Assembly (NCBI RefSeq): GCF_002214505.1
Contig: NZ_CP015103.1
Location: 1,674,001-1,738,000, forward strand
Length of the DNA: 64,000 nucleotides
Origin: Thermococcus siculi
GTDB lineage: Archaea > Methanobacteriota_B > Thermococci > Thermococcales > Thermococcaceae
Direction of reading: 5' to 3'
The notes beneath the pieces are model-generated. The model was not told the origin of the DNA. It saw nothing but the letters and a program-made list of their open reading frames with translations, and searched no databases. Position 1 is the stretch's first letter, and each line of letters starts with the position of its first letter. The translations under genes were made by a program, and so were the position numbers. Shown in pieces: positions 36,113-44,884 of the stretch.

Positions 36113-36235
36113 ATGAAAGTTGGTGAAAAAGCACCGGATTTTGCCCTTAAGGACCAGAACGGCGAGGAGTTCAGGCTGAGCGACTTCAAGGGGGAGAAGG
36201 TTCTTCTCCCGTTCCACCCTCTCGCGTGGACTTGA
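36113..36235 (+). pseudogene. Peroxiredoxin N-terminal fragment (Bcp type), truncated
   Basis: 40 codons: MKVGEKAPDFALKDQNGEEF, then LSDFKGEKVLLPFHPLAWT and TGA. Full-length archaeal homologues continue here with the peroxidatic Cys (pattern FHPLAWT.VC). The frame ends just before that Cys, so the remainder of the gene is missing. The following bases begin the ferritin gene on the other strand. Probably a remnant. Confidence 0.7.
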
Positions 36236-36276
36236 GGCCCAAACAGGGGTGGCCCAAAGGGGGTAAAAAAGCAGGC

Positions 36277-36801
36277 TCACTCCTTGGCCGGAATGAGTAG
36301 AGTCCTGAGCTTCGGCGTCCTGGCTCCCAGCTCCCTGTCGAGCATAAAGAGGCCCTGCGGGTTGTCGCCGATGATCTTGAGCTTGTCCACTATGGACTTG
36401 GCGGTCGCTTCTTCCTCCACCTGCTCCTCAACGAACCACTGGAGGAACTGGTAGGTGGCGTGGTCCTTCTCCTCCTGGGCTATCTCGACGAGCCTGTATA
36501 TCGATTCCGTGACGCCGACCTCGTGGAGGTAGACTGCCTCAAAGGCCTTGAGCGGGCTTTCAAAGTTCTGTTTGGGCTTCTCCACCTTCTCAAGCTCGAC
36601 CTTCCCGCCCCTCTCAAAGACGTAGTCGTATATCCTTATGGCGTGGCCCAGCTCCTCCTCGGCCTGGGCCTCCATCCATGCGGCAAAGCCATCGAAGCCC
36701 TTGTCCTTGAAGTAGGCGGCGATTCCGAGGTAGAAGTACGCGGAGAAAAGCTCCTTGGTTATCTGCTCGTTGAGGGCCTTCAACATTCTTTCACCAAGCA
36801 T
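36277..36801 (-). CDS. ftnA: Ferritin
   Basis: 174 residues from the ATG at 36801 (GGTGATGCAG upstream); up to four extra codons are possible. The four-helix ferritin pattern is clear: [81 protein letters not shown]. Diiron ferroxidase Glu and His residues are conserved. It oxidises and stores iron in a 24-mer. First of eight ferritin-superfamily genes up to 51070. Confidence 0.95.
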   Translation of the reverse strand: MLGERMLKALNEQITKELFSAYFYLGIAAYFKDKGFDGFAAWMEAQAEEELGHAIRIYDYVFERGGKVELEKVEKPKQNFESPLKAFEAVYLHEVGVTESIYRLVEIAQEEKDHATYQFLQWFVEEQVEEEATAKSIVDKLKIIGDNPQGLFMLDRELGARTPKLRTLLIPAKE

Positions 36802-36993
36802 CTGCATCACCATTCATATTTGGTAGTCAAACCTCTTAAGTTTATCCTCGAAACTTAAATTTTTAGAAGCCGTTCAAAATTCCAATTTTTAGGGACATGA
36901 AATTAAATTAGGGAAACCGAAAAGGTTATATTGGCGAACCACATTACCCATCACTGGAAACAAATCCCCATAAATGGGCAGGTGGTGGTGTCA

Positions 36994-37605
36994 ATGGCGA
37001 AGACGACCTTTGAGGAGGAGATCTACCTGAGGGCACTTACTGGAAGGCTGGTCGGAAAGGCCCTCGCGGACCTTGGACTCAACAAGGTTGCCGTCGTTGC
37101 CAGCAGGAACATAATCTGCTCCAGCATAGCCACTGCAACGGAGGCAACTTTCATAACCCTCAGCGGTGGAGTGACCTACCACTTCTTGGCGGAGGCAGGT
37201 AAGGAGGCGGACATCGCCAAGCGCGTCAAGGAGTTCGCCCCACAGGTTACAGTTCTCCAATTTGGCGGTGAGACACCGATAGGGGAGACCAAGAAGATAT
37301 TCGTCGAGACCCTCAGGCAGTTCGCCGAGGGGGACGTTCCGGGAGCCTTCGTCGTCCACGTCAGGATATTCGCCGCCGGAGGCCTAGCGAAGGCCCTCGA
37401 AGACGAGAAGATCAGGGAGTACCTCGGCAGGAAGGATCTCTTCGTCTACACCGTTGGCTTCGACGAGGGCAAGGTCTACGTCAACAAGATAGTCCTCAAC
37501 GGTGAGGAGATCAAGCTGGAGAAGCTCGCGGAGTACCCGGTCACCCTCGAGCACGCCGACCTGCTTAACCGCTCCCTCAAGGACAGGAGCGTTACCTTTG
37601 CCTGA
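36994..37605 (+). CDS. Conserved archaeal protein of unknown function
   Basis: 203 residues from the ATG at 36994 after GGTGGTG; upstream in-frame starts lack a ribosome site. Soluble, mixed alpha/beta (LTGRLVGKALADLGLNKVAVVASRNIICSSIATATEATFI, then AFVVHVRIFAAGGLAKALED). One conserved-looking Cys in NIICSS. It precedes the flavodiiron protein gene and has its own TATA (GGTTATATT, about 36924). No family recognised. Redox-stress neighbourhood suggests an accessory role. Confidence 0.7.
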   Translation: MAKTTFEEEIYLRALTGRLVGKALADLGLNKVAVVASRNIICSSIATATEATFITLSGGVTYHFLAEAGKEADIAKRVKEFAPQVTVLQFGGETPIGETKKIFVETLRQFAEGDVPGAFVVHVRIFAAGGLAKALEDEKIREYLGRKDLFVYTVGFDEGKVYVNKIVLNGEEIKLEKLAEYPVTLEHADLLNRSLKDRSVTFA

Positions 37606-37699
37606 TCGGGCGGGTTTATTCCATACCCAATTTTGTCCTTAACTTTTTGGTCAAGAAAGCTTTTTTATGTTCTCACACCAACTAGGTTCGGTGATTAAA

Positions 37700-38929
37700 A
37701 TGCCGAATTTGAAGGTTGAAAAGATCCTGGACGATCCGGAGCTATACATAATCCGGGTCGACGATGACAGGATAAAGTACTTTGAGGCCACCTGGGACAT
37801 CCCCGAGGGGATAACCTATAACTCATACCTTCTGAAGCTCGATGGGGCGGTTGTTCTCTTCGATGTCAGCAAGGAGGAGTACACGGAGCTTTTCATGGAG
37901 GGCCTCAGGAAGGTCGTTGACCCGAGGGAGATAACCCACATCGTGACCCACCACACCGAGCCGGACCACACCGGCGCGCTTCCGGCGGTTCTCGAGGCCA
38001 ACGGATACAGGGCGCAGCTCATAGGCACCACCTTCGCCAAACGCTTCCTCGAGGGGTTCTACGGGGAGAAGGTCGTGGAGAACTTCCACACCATAAACGA
38101 CGGCGAAGAGATGAAGATAGGCGGAAAGACCTTCCGCTTCATAACGGTCCCCTGGCTCCACTGGCCCGATACAATGATAACCTACGTCGTCGAGGATAAA
38201 CTCCTCTTCAGCTGCGACGCCGGCGGCGGCTACGGGATTCCCAGAAGCATAGACGACAGCGACGAGGAGATAGTTGAGGAGTACCTGCCCCACGTGACCA
38301 AATACATAGTCACCGTCATCGGGCACTACCACAAGTACATCGTCCAGAACATCAAGAAGCTCAAGAGCCTGGGCGTGGTGGAGGAGGCGAGAATGATCCT
38401 CCCGGGACACGGGCTGATATGGAAGAAGGACCCCATGCGGATATTCGAGCACTACGAGCGCGTTGGGGCCGGGACGCCCACAAAGGACAAGGTTCTGGTT
38501 ATATACGACTCCATGTACGGCTTCGTCGAGAGGAGGATGAAGATCATCATAGACGAGCTCAGGAAGCACGGAAAGAAGCCGGTAATTTACCGCTTCACCG
38601 ACAAGGAGACCCCGGCAGTCAGCGACATCCTCGGGGACGTGCCGGACAGCGAGGCCATAATAATAGGCGCCTCCACGTACGAGGCCGAGATACACCCGCG
38701 CATAAGGTACACCCTCTACGAGATAGTTGACAAAGCCAACTACGAGAAGCCCGTCCTCATCGTGGGCGCCTTTGGCTGGGCGGGGGTTGCTGGCAAAAAG
38801 ATCGAGACCCTCATAACGCGCAGCAAGTTCGATCACGTCGACACCGTCGAGAGCCGCGGCATGCCCAGACCCGAGGACGAGGAAAAACTGCGTGAGGGCG
38901 TCAGGAAGCTCATAACCTGGCTCTCCTGA
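37700..38929 (+). CDS. fprA: A-type flavodiiron protein (FprA)
   Basis: 409 residues from the ATG at 37700 (GGTGATTAAAA upstream). The N-terminal metallo-beta-lactamase domain carries the diiron ligands: HxExDH in [13 protein letters not shown], His in LHWPDTMIT, Asp in SCDAGGGYG, His in LPGHGLIW. The C-terminal flavodoxin domain (from about residue 258) has [15 protein letters not shown] and [13 protein letters not shown]. It reduces oxygen to water or NO to N2O with electrons from rubredoxin. Part of the superoxide-reduction pathway. Confidence 0.94.
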   Translation: MPNLKVEKILDDPELYIIRVDDDRIKYFEATWDIPEGITYNSYLLKLDGAVVLFDVSKEEYTELFMEGLRKVVDPREITHIVTHHTEPDHTGALPAVLEANGYRAQLIGTTFAKRFLEGFYGEKVVENFHTINDGEEMKIGGKTFRFITVPWLHWPDTMITYVVEDKLLFSCDAGGGYGIPRSIDDSDEEIVEEYLPHVTKYIVTVIGHYHKYIVQNIKKLKSLGVVEEARMILPGHGLIWKKDPMRIFEHYERVGAGTPTKDKVLVIYDSMYGFVERRMKIIIDELRKHGKKPVIYRFTDKETPAVSDILGDVPDSEAIIIGASTYEAEIHPRIRYTLYEIVDKANYEKPVLIVGAFGWAGVAGKKIETLITRSKFDHVDTVESRGMPRPEDEEKLREGVRKLITWLS

Positions 38930-38963
38930 GCTTTATTTTTATCGATTTTTGGCGGTGAGGAGA

Positions 38964-40064
38964 TTGTCAGATACCCGAAAAAGGGTTGTTGTGGTTGGCA
39001 ATGGACCGGGCGGTGTGGAGCTGGCAAAGAGGCTCTCGGGGGAGTTTGAGGTAACCGTCATCGACCGCGAAACCCTTCCCCACTACTCAAAGCCCCTGCT
39101 GAGCCATTACATAGCGGGCTTCCTGACGGAGGAGAAGCTTTTTCCGTACACCCCCGACTGGTATGAGAGAAAGGGAATCGACCCGCGCCTCGGCGTCGAG
39201 GCGAGGGCCATCGACAGGGCCAGAAAGGTTCTGGTGACCTCCGAGGGGGAGATTCCCTACGACGTCCTTGTTCTCGCAACGGGTGCGCGGGCCAGACCCC
39301 CGACCGCGGAGGGAAGTGAGCACATACTAACGATAAGGACTCTGGAGGATGCCAGGCTCATAAAGGAGCGCCTCGAGGAGGAAGGTGAGATAACGGTCCT
39401 CGGCGGGGGCTTCATAGGCCTTGAACTGGCCGGGAACCTTGCCAAGGCGGGCTACGGGGTCAGGCTCGTCCACAGGAGGGAGACGCTGCTTGGCCTGGAC
39501 GGAGAGCTGAGCCAGAGAATAATGGAGAAACTGGGGGAAGCCGGCGTCGAGTTCCATCTCGGGGCAAACGTCCTGAGCGCCGACGAGGAAGGCCTGAACA
39601 CCGACAGGGGCTACATCCCCGGGGGACTGAAGGTCTGTGCCTTCGGGATAATTCCGAACAAGGAGCTTGCCGTCAGGAGCGGAATCCACGCCGGACGGGG
39701 AATCCTCATAGACGAGCGCTTCAGAACCTCCGCGAGGGACGTCTACGCGATAGGTGACTGCGCGGAGTACAGTGGAATGATCAGCGGGACTGCAAAGGCC
39801 GCCACTGAGCACGCGAGGGTTCTGGCGAACCTGCTGCTCGGCAATGAGGACAGCTACGACTTCGCCTTCCGCTCCGCCGTCTTCAAGTTCGCTGACTTCA
39901 ACGTGGCCCTCATCGGGAGAACGCGGGGCGAGGGAGAGTGGCTCGACGATGGAGTGAAAGTCTTCCGCGAGAACGGGAAGATAGTTGGGGCCGTTGTTCT
40001 GGGCAACGTCAAAAAAGCCTTCAGGCTCGAAAAGGCCATCAGAGAGGGACTGCCTATCGACTGA
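38964..40064 (+). CDS. NAD(P)H:rubredoxin oxidoreductase-like FAD enzyme
   Basis: 366 residues from TTG at 38964, chosen for GGTGAGGAGA seven bases upstream. Rossmann FAD motif [17 protein letters not shown], second NAD motif [18 protein letters not shown], and FAD Asp in [11 protein letters not shown]. It passes electrons from NAD(P)H to rubredoxin, feeding superoxide reductase, rubrerythrin and flavodiiron protein. Length matches Pyrococcus NROR. Confidence 0.88.
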   Translation: MSDTRKRVVVVGNGPGGVELAKRLSGEFEVTVIDRETLPHYSKPLLSHYIAGFLTEEKLFPYTPDWYERKGIDPRLGVEARAIDRARKVLVTSEGEIPYDVLVLATGARARPPTAEGSEHILTIRTLEDARLIKERLEEEGEITVLGGGFIGLELAGNLAKAGYGVRLVHRRETLLGLDGELSQRIMEKLGEAGVEFHLGANVLSADEEGLNTDRGYIPGGLKVCAFGIIPNKELAVRSGIHAGRGILIDERFRTSARDVYAIGDCAEYSGMISGTAKAATEHARVLANLLLGNEDSYDFAFRSAVFKFADFNVALIGRTRGEGEWLDDGVKVFRENGKIVGAVVLGNVKKAFRLEKAIREGLPID

Positions 40065-40100
40065 AGTTAGAAGCCCTCCAAACCTTTGGTTTGGAAAATC

Positions 40101-40108
40101 GTTATATA
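40101..40108 (+). promoter_or_regulatory. TATA box of rubrerythrin
   Basis: GTTATATA lies 48-55 bases before the ATG at 40156, with BRE-like GGAAAATC just upstream. Confidence 0.5.
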
Positions 40109-40155
40109 GCGTTTCGTTGAATTTATCAGTGCAGTAATGCGCTGGGTGGTATGGT

Positions 40156-40671
40156 ATGGTAGTGAAAAGAAAAATGACAAGGAAGTTTTTGGAGGACGCC
40201 TTCGCCGGCGAGAGCATGGCCCATATGAGATATCTCATCTTTGCCGAGCAGGCCGAGAAGGAGGGCTATCCAAACATAGCCAAGCTCTTCAGGGCTATAG
40301 CTCACGCCGAGTTCGTCCACGCGAAGAACCACTTCATCGCCCTCGGCAACCTGGGCAAGACCCCCGAGAACCTTCAGGCCGGAATAGACGGCGAGACCTA
40401 CGAGGTAGAGGAGATGTACCCCGTATTCAAGAACGCCGCCGAGTTCCAGGGCGAGAAGGACGCCGTGAGGACAACCCACTACGCCCTCGAGGCCGAGAAG
40501 ATACACGCCGAGCTATACAAGAAGGCCAAGGAGAGCGCCGAGAGCGGAAAGGACGTTGAGATAAAGAGGGTCTACATCTGCCCGGTCTGCGGATACACGG
40601 CTATCGATGAGGCTCCGGAGTACTGCCCCGTCTGCGGCGCCCCCAGAGACAAGTTCGTGGTGTTTGAGTGA
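40156..40671 (+). CDS. rbr: Rubrerythrin
   Basis: 171 residues. The N-terminal diiron four-helix part has FAGESMAHMRYLIFAEQAEKEGY, AIAHAEFVHAKNHF and ALEAEKIHAELY (Glu/His ligands). The C-terminal rubredoxin-like FeS4 domain has CPVCGYTAIDEAPEYCPVCGAP. A peroxidase that uses rubredoxin electrons. The open-frame start also fits an alternative ATG in another register; the GGTGGTATGGT just upstream is a good ribosome site. Confidence 0.96.
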   Translation: MVVKRKMTRKFLEDAFAGESMAHMRYLIFAEQAEKEGYPNIAKLFRAIAHAEFVHAKNHFIALGNLGKTPENLQAGIDGETYEVEEMYPVFKNAAEFQGEKDAVRTTHYALEAEKIHAELYKKAKESAESGKDVEIKRVYICPVCGYTAIDEAPEYCPVCGAPRDKFVVFE

Positions 40672-40710
40672 CCCTTTCTTTTTCCTGCTTCGAGAGTTTG
40701 AGGCGCAAAC

Positions 40711-40718
40711 CTTATAAG
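40711..40718 (+). promoter_or_regulatory. TATA box of rubredoxin-superoxide reductase operon
   Basis: CTTATAAG lies about 35-42 bases before the rubredoxin ATG at 40753. Confidence 0.6.
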
Positions 40719-40752
40719 GACGACCTAACAACATTAGGGTGGTGAAAGAAAA

Positions 40753-40914
40753 ATGGCGAAATGGAAGTGCATAGTTTGTGGATACATCTACGATGAGGAC
40801 GAGGGCGACCCCGACACGGGGGTGGAGCCAGGAACCAAGTTTGAGGACCTCCCGGACGACTGGGTCTGCCCGCTCTGCGGTGCGCCGAAGGACATGTTTG
40901 AAAAAATTGAGTGA
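40753..40914 (+). CDS. rub: Rubredoxin
   Basis: 53 residues ([19 protein letters not shown]...[17 protein letters not shown]). The FeS4 site is two CxxC motifs (CIVC and CPLC). Electron carrier to superoxide reductase, rubrerythrin and flavodiiron protein. GGTGAAAG ribosome site; 11 bases before the superoxide reductase start. Confidence 0.97.
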   Translation: MAKWKCIVCGYIYDEDEGDPDTGVEPGTKFEDLPDDWVCPLCGAPKDMFEKIE

Positions 40915-40925
40915 GGTGGTTGGAG

Positions 40926-41273
40926 ATGCTTAGCGGAACCATAAAGAGTGGAGACTGGAAGGGGGAGAAGCACGTCCCCGTTATAGAGTACGAGACGGAG
41001 GGCGACCTCGTCAAGGTCGAGGTCTCCGTTGGAAAGGAGATACCGCACCCGAACACCCCCGAGCACCACATAGCCTGGATCGAACTTTACTTCCACCCCG
41101 AGGACGGAAACTTCCCGATACTCGTCGGCAGGGTCGCCTTCACCAACCACAGCGACCCGCTCACCGAGCCGAGGGCGGTCTTCTTCTTCAGGACCGAGAA
41201 GAAGGGCAAGCTCTACGCGCTCAGCTACTGCAACATCCACGGCCTCTGGGAGAACGAGGTCGCGCTTGAGTGA
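40926..41273 (+). CDS. sor: Superoxide reductase (neelaredoxin type)
   Basis: 115 residues from the ATG at 40926 (GGTGGTTGGAG upstream). Fe-centre ligands: Glu and His in KGEKHVPV, two His in HPNTPEHHIAW, and the C-x2-H pair in CNIHGLW near the C-terminus. It reduces superoxide to peroxide without making oxygen, using rubredoxin. Same operon as rubredoxin. Characteristic of Thermococcales. Confidence 0.96.
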   Translation: MLSGTIKSGDWKGEKHVPVIEYETEGDLVKVEVSVGKEIPHPNTPEHHIAWIELYFHPEDGNFPILVGRVAFTNHSDPLTEPRAVFFFRTEKKGKLYALSYCNIHGLWENEVALE

Positions 41274-41372
41274 CTTCCCGCCCCAACCCCCTCTCTTTGA
41301 CATTTTTCCCAAATGTGCGGAAGGTTTATCTACAAAGAGCCACAATTTCTTCTGATATGGTAAAAGAGTCTG

Positions 41373-42023
41373 ATGGATATGGCGGAACCCTGGTACAGCA
41401 GCATGATGGGATTTAGCGGAATTTTGATCCTCACCGGTATCTTTCTAACCTGGATGGTCCGAAGAAAGATAGAGAGGGTAACCGGTGAAGGGGGACGCTA
41501 CTCCGTTCTCCTCCTCGCGGGAGGGGTGGTAACTGCCGTAGGCTTTGCCTGGAGCCTTCTCGGAGACGAAGGCCCCAACGGCTGGATGCTCTTTCTCATC
41601 CTCACCGGGCCGGCGCTGATAGGATACGCCCTCTTTGAGTTTGGTTTCACGGGTATCAGCGGCAGACTCCTGATCCAGAGCGCCCTCATGCTGCTTAGCC
41701 TCTTTGGGGCCGGCCACTACTCAAGCGTGCCCATCGACGTTGCCTACACCGGACCATTCCTGGCGGTCCTTCTCCTGATGAACTCCCAGATAATCGTGAC
41801 GGAAGGAACCCGGAGGGACCTGCTGGTTCTGGCCTCGTGGCTCATGGTCATCTTTTCTTGGACGCGCTATCTGCTGGACGACACCGCCGGCGTTGCCAAG
41901 GCCGCAATAGTGCTGCTCTACTTCTTCGCGGCGGTCATATGGGTCGCGGTTCTCGTTTCGCTCTACCTCTCCGTCTCGGCGGACTACCTTCCCTTACCCA
42001 AAGGTGGCCAGGAAGGCTTATAA
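41373..42023 (+). CDS. Multi-pass membrane protein, unknown
   Basis: 216 residues with about seven hydrophobic helices spread over the whole length (GILILTGIFLTWMV, LLLAGGVVTAVGFAWSLL, LLVLASWLMVIFSW and others), few charged loops. No motif recognised. Alternative start two codons downstream (41379). Sits between the superoxide reductase and the two DUF59-like genes. Confidence 0.7.
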   Translation: MDMAEPWYSSMMGFSGILILTGIFLTWMVRRKIERVTGEGGRYSVLLLAGGVVTAVGFAWSLLGDEGPNGWMLFLILTGPALIGYALFEFGFTGISGRLLIQSALMLLSLFGAGHYSSVPIDVAYTGPFLAVLLLMNSQIIVTEGTRRDLLVLASWLMVIFSWTRYLLDDTAGVAKAAIVLLYFFAAVIWVAVLVSLYLSVSADYLPLPKGGQEGL

Positions 42024-42056
42024 CCGTGCACCCGGAACCCCGTAACGGTGAGAAAG

Positions 42057-42416
42057 ATGAAAGTTTACATGCCCAACAGAGAGTGGCCAGAGCATTACAA
42101 GCCAGTCCTCGAGGAGCTGGCAAAGATAACCGACCCCATCACGGGCGGGGACATACTGGACTCAGGTGTCATAGCGGGCCTGGAAGTCAGCGGGGACACG
42201 CTTAAGGTGTGGCTCAACTTCGAGAGCCACGCGGAGTACAACATAACCGGCGAGAGCGCGATAGCCTACTCCAAGATAATCGGGGACATAATGGAGCGCT
42301 TCGCCCTCGTGAGGTTCCAGAACGTCTACGTCTACGACCTCAAGAACAACACGGTCGGGGTATTCGAGAACAAGAAGGGGTATAAAATCGAGGACATAAG
42401 CCCGGAGAGGGCCTGA
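42057..42416 (+). CDS. DUF59 / MIP18-like protein (Fe-S assembly type)
   Basis: 119 residues from the ATG at 42057 (GGTGAGAAAG upstream). The DUF59-like fold is suggested by ITDPITGGDILDSGVIAGLEVSGDTLKVWLNF; this family helps load Fe-S clusters onto target proteins. It abuts the next DUF59-like gene without a gap, so they may act together. The signature is weaker than in the following gene. Confidence 0.6.
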   Translation: MKVYMPNREWPEHYKPVLEELAKITDPITGGDILDSGVIAGLEVSGDTLKVWLNFESHAEYNITGESAIAYSKIIGDIMERFALVRFQNVYVYDLKNNTVGVFENKKGYKIEDISPERA

Positions 42417-42917
42417 ATGGGGCTCCTTGGAATCTTCAAGTCTCCAAAGAAAAAAACGCCCCGGAAGGGGCCGAGGGAGGATCTCCCGCCAGAGGTCAGG
42501 AGGGTAGTGGAGGTCCTCAGATCCGTTATCGACCCGGAGACGGAGCTAAACATCGTCGACGAGGGCCTGCTCTACGGCCTGACCGTCGAGGGGGAAAGGG
42601 TCCAGGTCTTTCTCCTCCTTGCGAGATCAACCCCCGAGTGCCACTTCTGCCAGAGCATAGCTGTGAACGTTCAGGGGAGAATACTCAGGGACGTAATTGA
42701 GGTTCTGAGGAAGGAAGGGTTTAAGAGGATTGAAGCGTATAACGAAATCGGGCTTTTGCTCGCGGAATGGGGTGATAAGAATGGTTCCGCCGGAACTCGA
42801 AGAGGGGCTTCCCCTCGAAAAGATGAAGGACTTCTCCCTGGAGGAACTTCTGGGAATGGCCATAAAGGCCGAGATCGGCGCGAGGAGGTTCTACGAGAGC
42901 CTCGCCGAGAGGATTGA
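42417..42917 (+). CDS. DUF59/MIP18-family protein with out-of-frame C-terminal extension
   Basis: 166 residues. The first about 118 residues are a DUF59/MIP18 domain (VVEVLRSVIDPETELNIVDEGLLYGLTVEGERVQVFLLL and a Cys pair in TPECHFCQSI), a putative Fe-S carrier. The normal end would be near LLLAEWGDK (about 42772). Here the frame reads on for about 48 residues of low-complexity, Arg/Gly-rich sequence that overlaps the next gene by 137 bases in another frame. The stop was probably lost by mutation or a one-base indel. Confidence 0.75.
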   Translation: MGLLGIFKSPKKKTPRKGPREDLPPEVRRVVEVLRSVIDPETELNIVDEGLLYGLTVEGERVQVFLLLARSTPECHFCQSIAVNVQGRILRDVIEVLRKEGFKRIEAYNEIGLLLAEWGDKNGSAGTRRGASPRKDEGLLPGGTSGNGHKGRDRREEVLREPRRED

Positions 42918-43305
42918 GATACAAGAACTGAAAGGGAAGATAGAGTGGCTGGCCGGGGAGGAGAAAAAGCACGAGGAGCTTTTGAGGAAGATATACGCCA
43001 ACATGTTCCCCGGAAAGGAGGTCGTATTTCCGAAGGAACACATAGGGCCGGAGCTTCAGCCGGTCGCCAGGAAGCTCCACGGCGCCGAGGACATAATCGA
43101 ACTCATCCGCTGGGCCATGAAGGCCGAGGAGATAGCGGCGAAGTTCTACGCCGAACTGGAGGGCATGGTGGACACCGAGGAGAAGAAGAGGCTCATGAGG
43201 TACCTCAGCGACATGGAGTGGGGCCACTACTACAACCTGAAAGCTGAATACGAGCTGCTCCTTGACTGGGCCATGTACAGCCAGATGATGAACGTCGGGC
43301 CGTGA
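42781..43305 (+). CDS. Ferritin-fold diiron protein (rubrerythrin-like, no rubredoxin domain)
   Basis: 174 residues from the ATG at 42781 with GGGGTGATAAG upstream. Diiron pattern: LLGMAIKAEIGARRFYESLAERI, GEEKKHEELLRKI, RWAMKAEEIAAKFYAEL and DMEWGHYYNLKAEYELL. It is of the same family as 45326-45802 and 50546-51070, with the same length and a C-terminal tail. Probable peroxide or iron handling role. Confidence 0.85.
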   Translation: MVPPELEEGLPLEKMKDFSLEELLGMAIKAEIGARRFYESLAERIEIQELKGKIEWLAGEEKKHEELLRKIYANMFPGKEVVFPKEHIGPELQPVARKLHGAEDIIELIRWAMKAEEIAAKFYAELEGMVDTEEKKRLMRYLSDMEWGHYYNLKAEYELLLDWAMYSQMMNVGP

Positions 43306-43371
43306 GTTTTCGTTTTCCTTTCCAGCTTTCAGAAAAGCCAGGCAAACAAATAAAAAGGACTTGGGAGTCCT

Positions 43372-43815
43372 TCACTCTTTGTACTTCGCTATGAGTTCCG
43401 CCAGCAGTCTGTGGTGCTCCTGCTCGTTCTTAACGAGCGCTTCCGCCAATCCCTTGAAGAGCGGGTGGGTCATCTTCTCGGCCATCTTCCCGTAGGTCTC
43501 TATCATGTCCTTCTCGATCTCAAGGTGCATCTCCGCGAAGCGCTTGACGAGGGCCTTCTGCTCCGGGGAGAGTTCAACGTCCTTGATCTCTTCAATCGGC
43601 CCCCCACTGGAGAGCTTCTCAATCTCCTTCTGGGCATCCATTATGGCCTTCATCAGGTGCTTGTGGATGATTGTGTCAACGGCGATCCTCCCGACTATCT
43701 CCTCGACCTTGGTGTACTTCAACCCGCCCCCCTGTATACGCTTCAAGCCGTCAGTGTAGCTGGAGGCGGCCTTCTTCTCGGTCTCGTAGGCATGTTTAAC
43801 AAGTGGCTCAGCCAT
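43372..43815 (-). CDS. Ferritin-like protein
   Basis: 147 residues from the ATG at 43815 with GGTGATGTCC upstream (two nearby upstream starts are possible). Helical, with His and Glu in IAVDTIIHKHLMKAIMDAQKEIEKL, KRFAEMHLEIEKDMIETYGKM and KNEQEHHRLLAELIAKYKE. The His-Glu spacing fits a ferritin-like fold but no exact family is recognised. The palindrome at 43844-43858 overlaps its promoter. Confidence 0.75.
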   Translation of the reverse strand: MAEPLVKHAYETEKKAASSYTDGLKRIQGGGLKYTKVEEIVGRIAVDTIIHKHLMKAIMDAQKEIEKLSSGGPIEEIKDVELSPEQKALVKRFAEMHLEIEKDMIETYGKMAEKMTHPLFKGLAEALVKNEQEHHRLLAELIAKYKE

Positions 43816-43843
43816 GGACATCACCGGAATAATATGGACATCG

Positions 43844-43858
43844 AACGTTAATAACGTT
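43844..43858. promoter_or_regulatory. 7-1-7 palindrome upstream of ferritin-like gene 43372-43815
   Basis: AACGTTA-A-TAACGTT is a perfect inverted repeat of the 7-1-7 geometry used by Fur/PerR proteins. It lies 29-43 bases before the ATG (minus strand), over the presumed TATA region (AACGTTATTAACGTT on the minus strand). Candidate site for the regulator at 44941. Confidence 0.45.
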
Positions 43859-43941
43859 TTTCATTGAACTCATTAGAACCGTAGTGTTCCCAATCCCCGC
43901 GGGAATTCAAAAGGAAAATGCAGAAAATCAAAGCCAGAAGC

Positions 43942-44244
43942 TCATAACTCGACCTTTATACCGGTCTCCTCTTCCACCTCTTTGAAACCATTCTTGAGGT
44001 ATCTGGCCAGCTCCTCGTCAACCTCGAAGAGGGCCGCTAGGAACTCCCCGAAGTGCTCCTTCTCCTCGTTGGCAACGTCGAGGAAGATGTGCCTTATCCT
44101 CTCGTCCTCTATTCCCGCTGCCAGCTGTTCGTAGATGTTTATGGCGTCGAGTTCGGCCTCTATCGCCCAGCGGAGGGCCTGCGCTATCTCGGTCTTGGTA
44201 AGGGGCCTGTCCTTCGGCAGCTCAAAGGGATACTTCGCGAGCAT
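43942..44244 (-). CDS. Encapsulated-ferritin-type (EncFtn) short protein
   Basis: 100 residues. It matches the short, two-helix ferritin-like domain seen fused to the encapsulin of Pyrococcus: TKTEIAQALRWAIEAELDAINIYEQL, DVANEEKEHFGEFLAAL, and a C-terminal targeting-like tail (FKEVEEETGIKVEL). In that fold the diiron site forms only in a dimer. No encapsulin shell gene is seen in the window. The gene is directly downstream of the Dps-like gene with its own TATA (AAGGTTATTAG, about 44276). Confidence 0.8.
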   Translation of the reverse strand: MLAKYPFELPKDRPLTKTEIAQALRWAIEAELDAINIYEQLAAGIEDERIRHIFLDVANEEKEHFGEFLAALFEVDEELARYLKNGFKEVEEETGIKVEL

Positions 44245-44283
44245 GGTATCACCGTTTCAGATTTGTGGACTTTCCTAATAACC

Positions 44284-44835
44284 TTACCTCAGGAACTTCG
44301 AGACGAAGGGGCTTTCCCCGGGCCTTCCGCGCCTGAAGTGACCGCTCGGCTTTCCGGTGAGGAGTTCCTCGAACCATGCCTCGTGCTCTATCTCCTCGTG
44401 GAGTATTGCCAGGGCAAGATCGTAGGTTCTCGGGTCTTTACCCATCGTGTAGTTGCATATCTCCGTATAGACGCCTACCGCACAGCGCTCCGCCTCAAGG
44501 AGAACCTTCAGGATGTTCTCGACGGTGGGTTCCTCGGGGAGGTATGCGTCGCGGCACCAGGCCATGTTCGCGAAGTCCCTTATATCCCTGGGGAGGTCTC
44601 CACCGAGTTCATAAATTCTCGGCACGAGGGCCTCGAAGTGGTTCCTGTCCTCGAGGCGGGCGTCCTCAACGATTTCCTTTATGGTCTCCCCTTCGAGACC
44701 CGCGGAGTGGTTCCTCAGAACGGTGTAGTAGTAATAGGTCGTAAACTCCGCTGCCGCTGCCCTCAAAAGCATGTCCAAAAGTTTCTCAACATCGATTCCG
44801 GCCCGTTCAACGAGCCGTCTGTTGTGTTCCGACAT
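44284..44835 (-). CDS. Dps-like thioferritin (DPSL)
   Basis: 183 residues from the ATG at 44835 (GGTGAAACCT upstream). Pattern: [51 protein letters not shown], cysteines in [10 protein letters not shown] and [14 protein letters not shown], and a final [13 protein letters not shown]. The conserved Cys pair in the third-fourth helix region is that of archaeal thioferritins, which oxidise iron with peroxide and protect DNA. Divergent from the Fur-like gene. Confidence 0.88.
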   Translation of the reverse strand: MSEHNRRLVERAGIDVEKLLDMLLRAAAAEFTTYYYYTVLRNHSAGLEGETIKEIVEDARLEDRNHFEALVPRIYELGGDLPRDIRDFANMAWCRDAYLPEEPTVENILKVLLEAERCAVGVYTEICNYTMGKDPRTYDLALAILHEEIEHEAWFEELLTGKPSGHFRRGRPGESPFVSKFLR

Positions 44836-44884
44836 AGGTTTCACCAGGTTTTAGTTATGGCCTCTACTTAATAAACCTTTCTAT

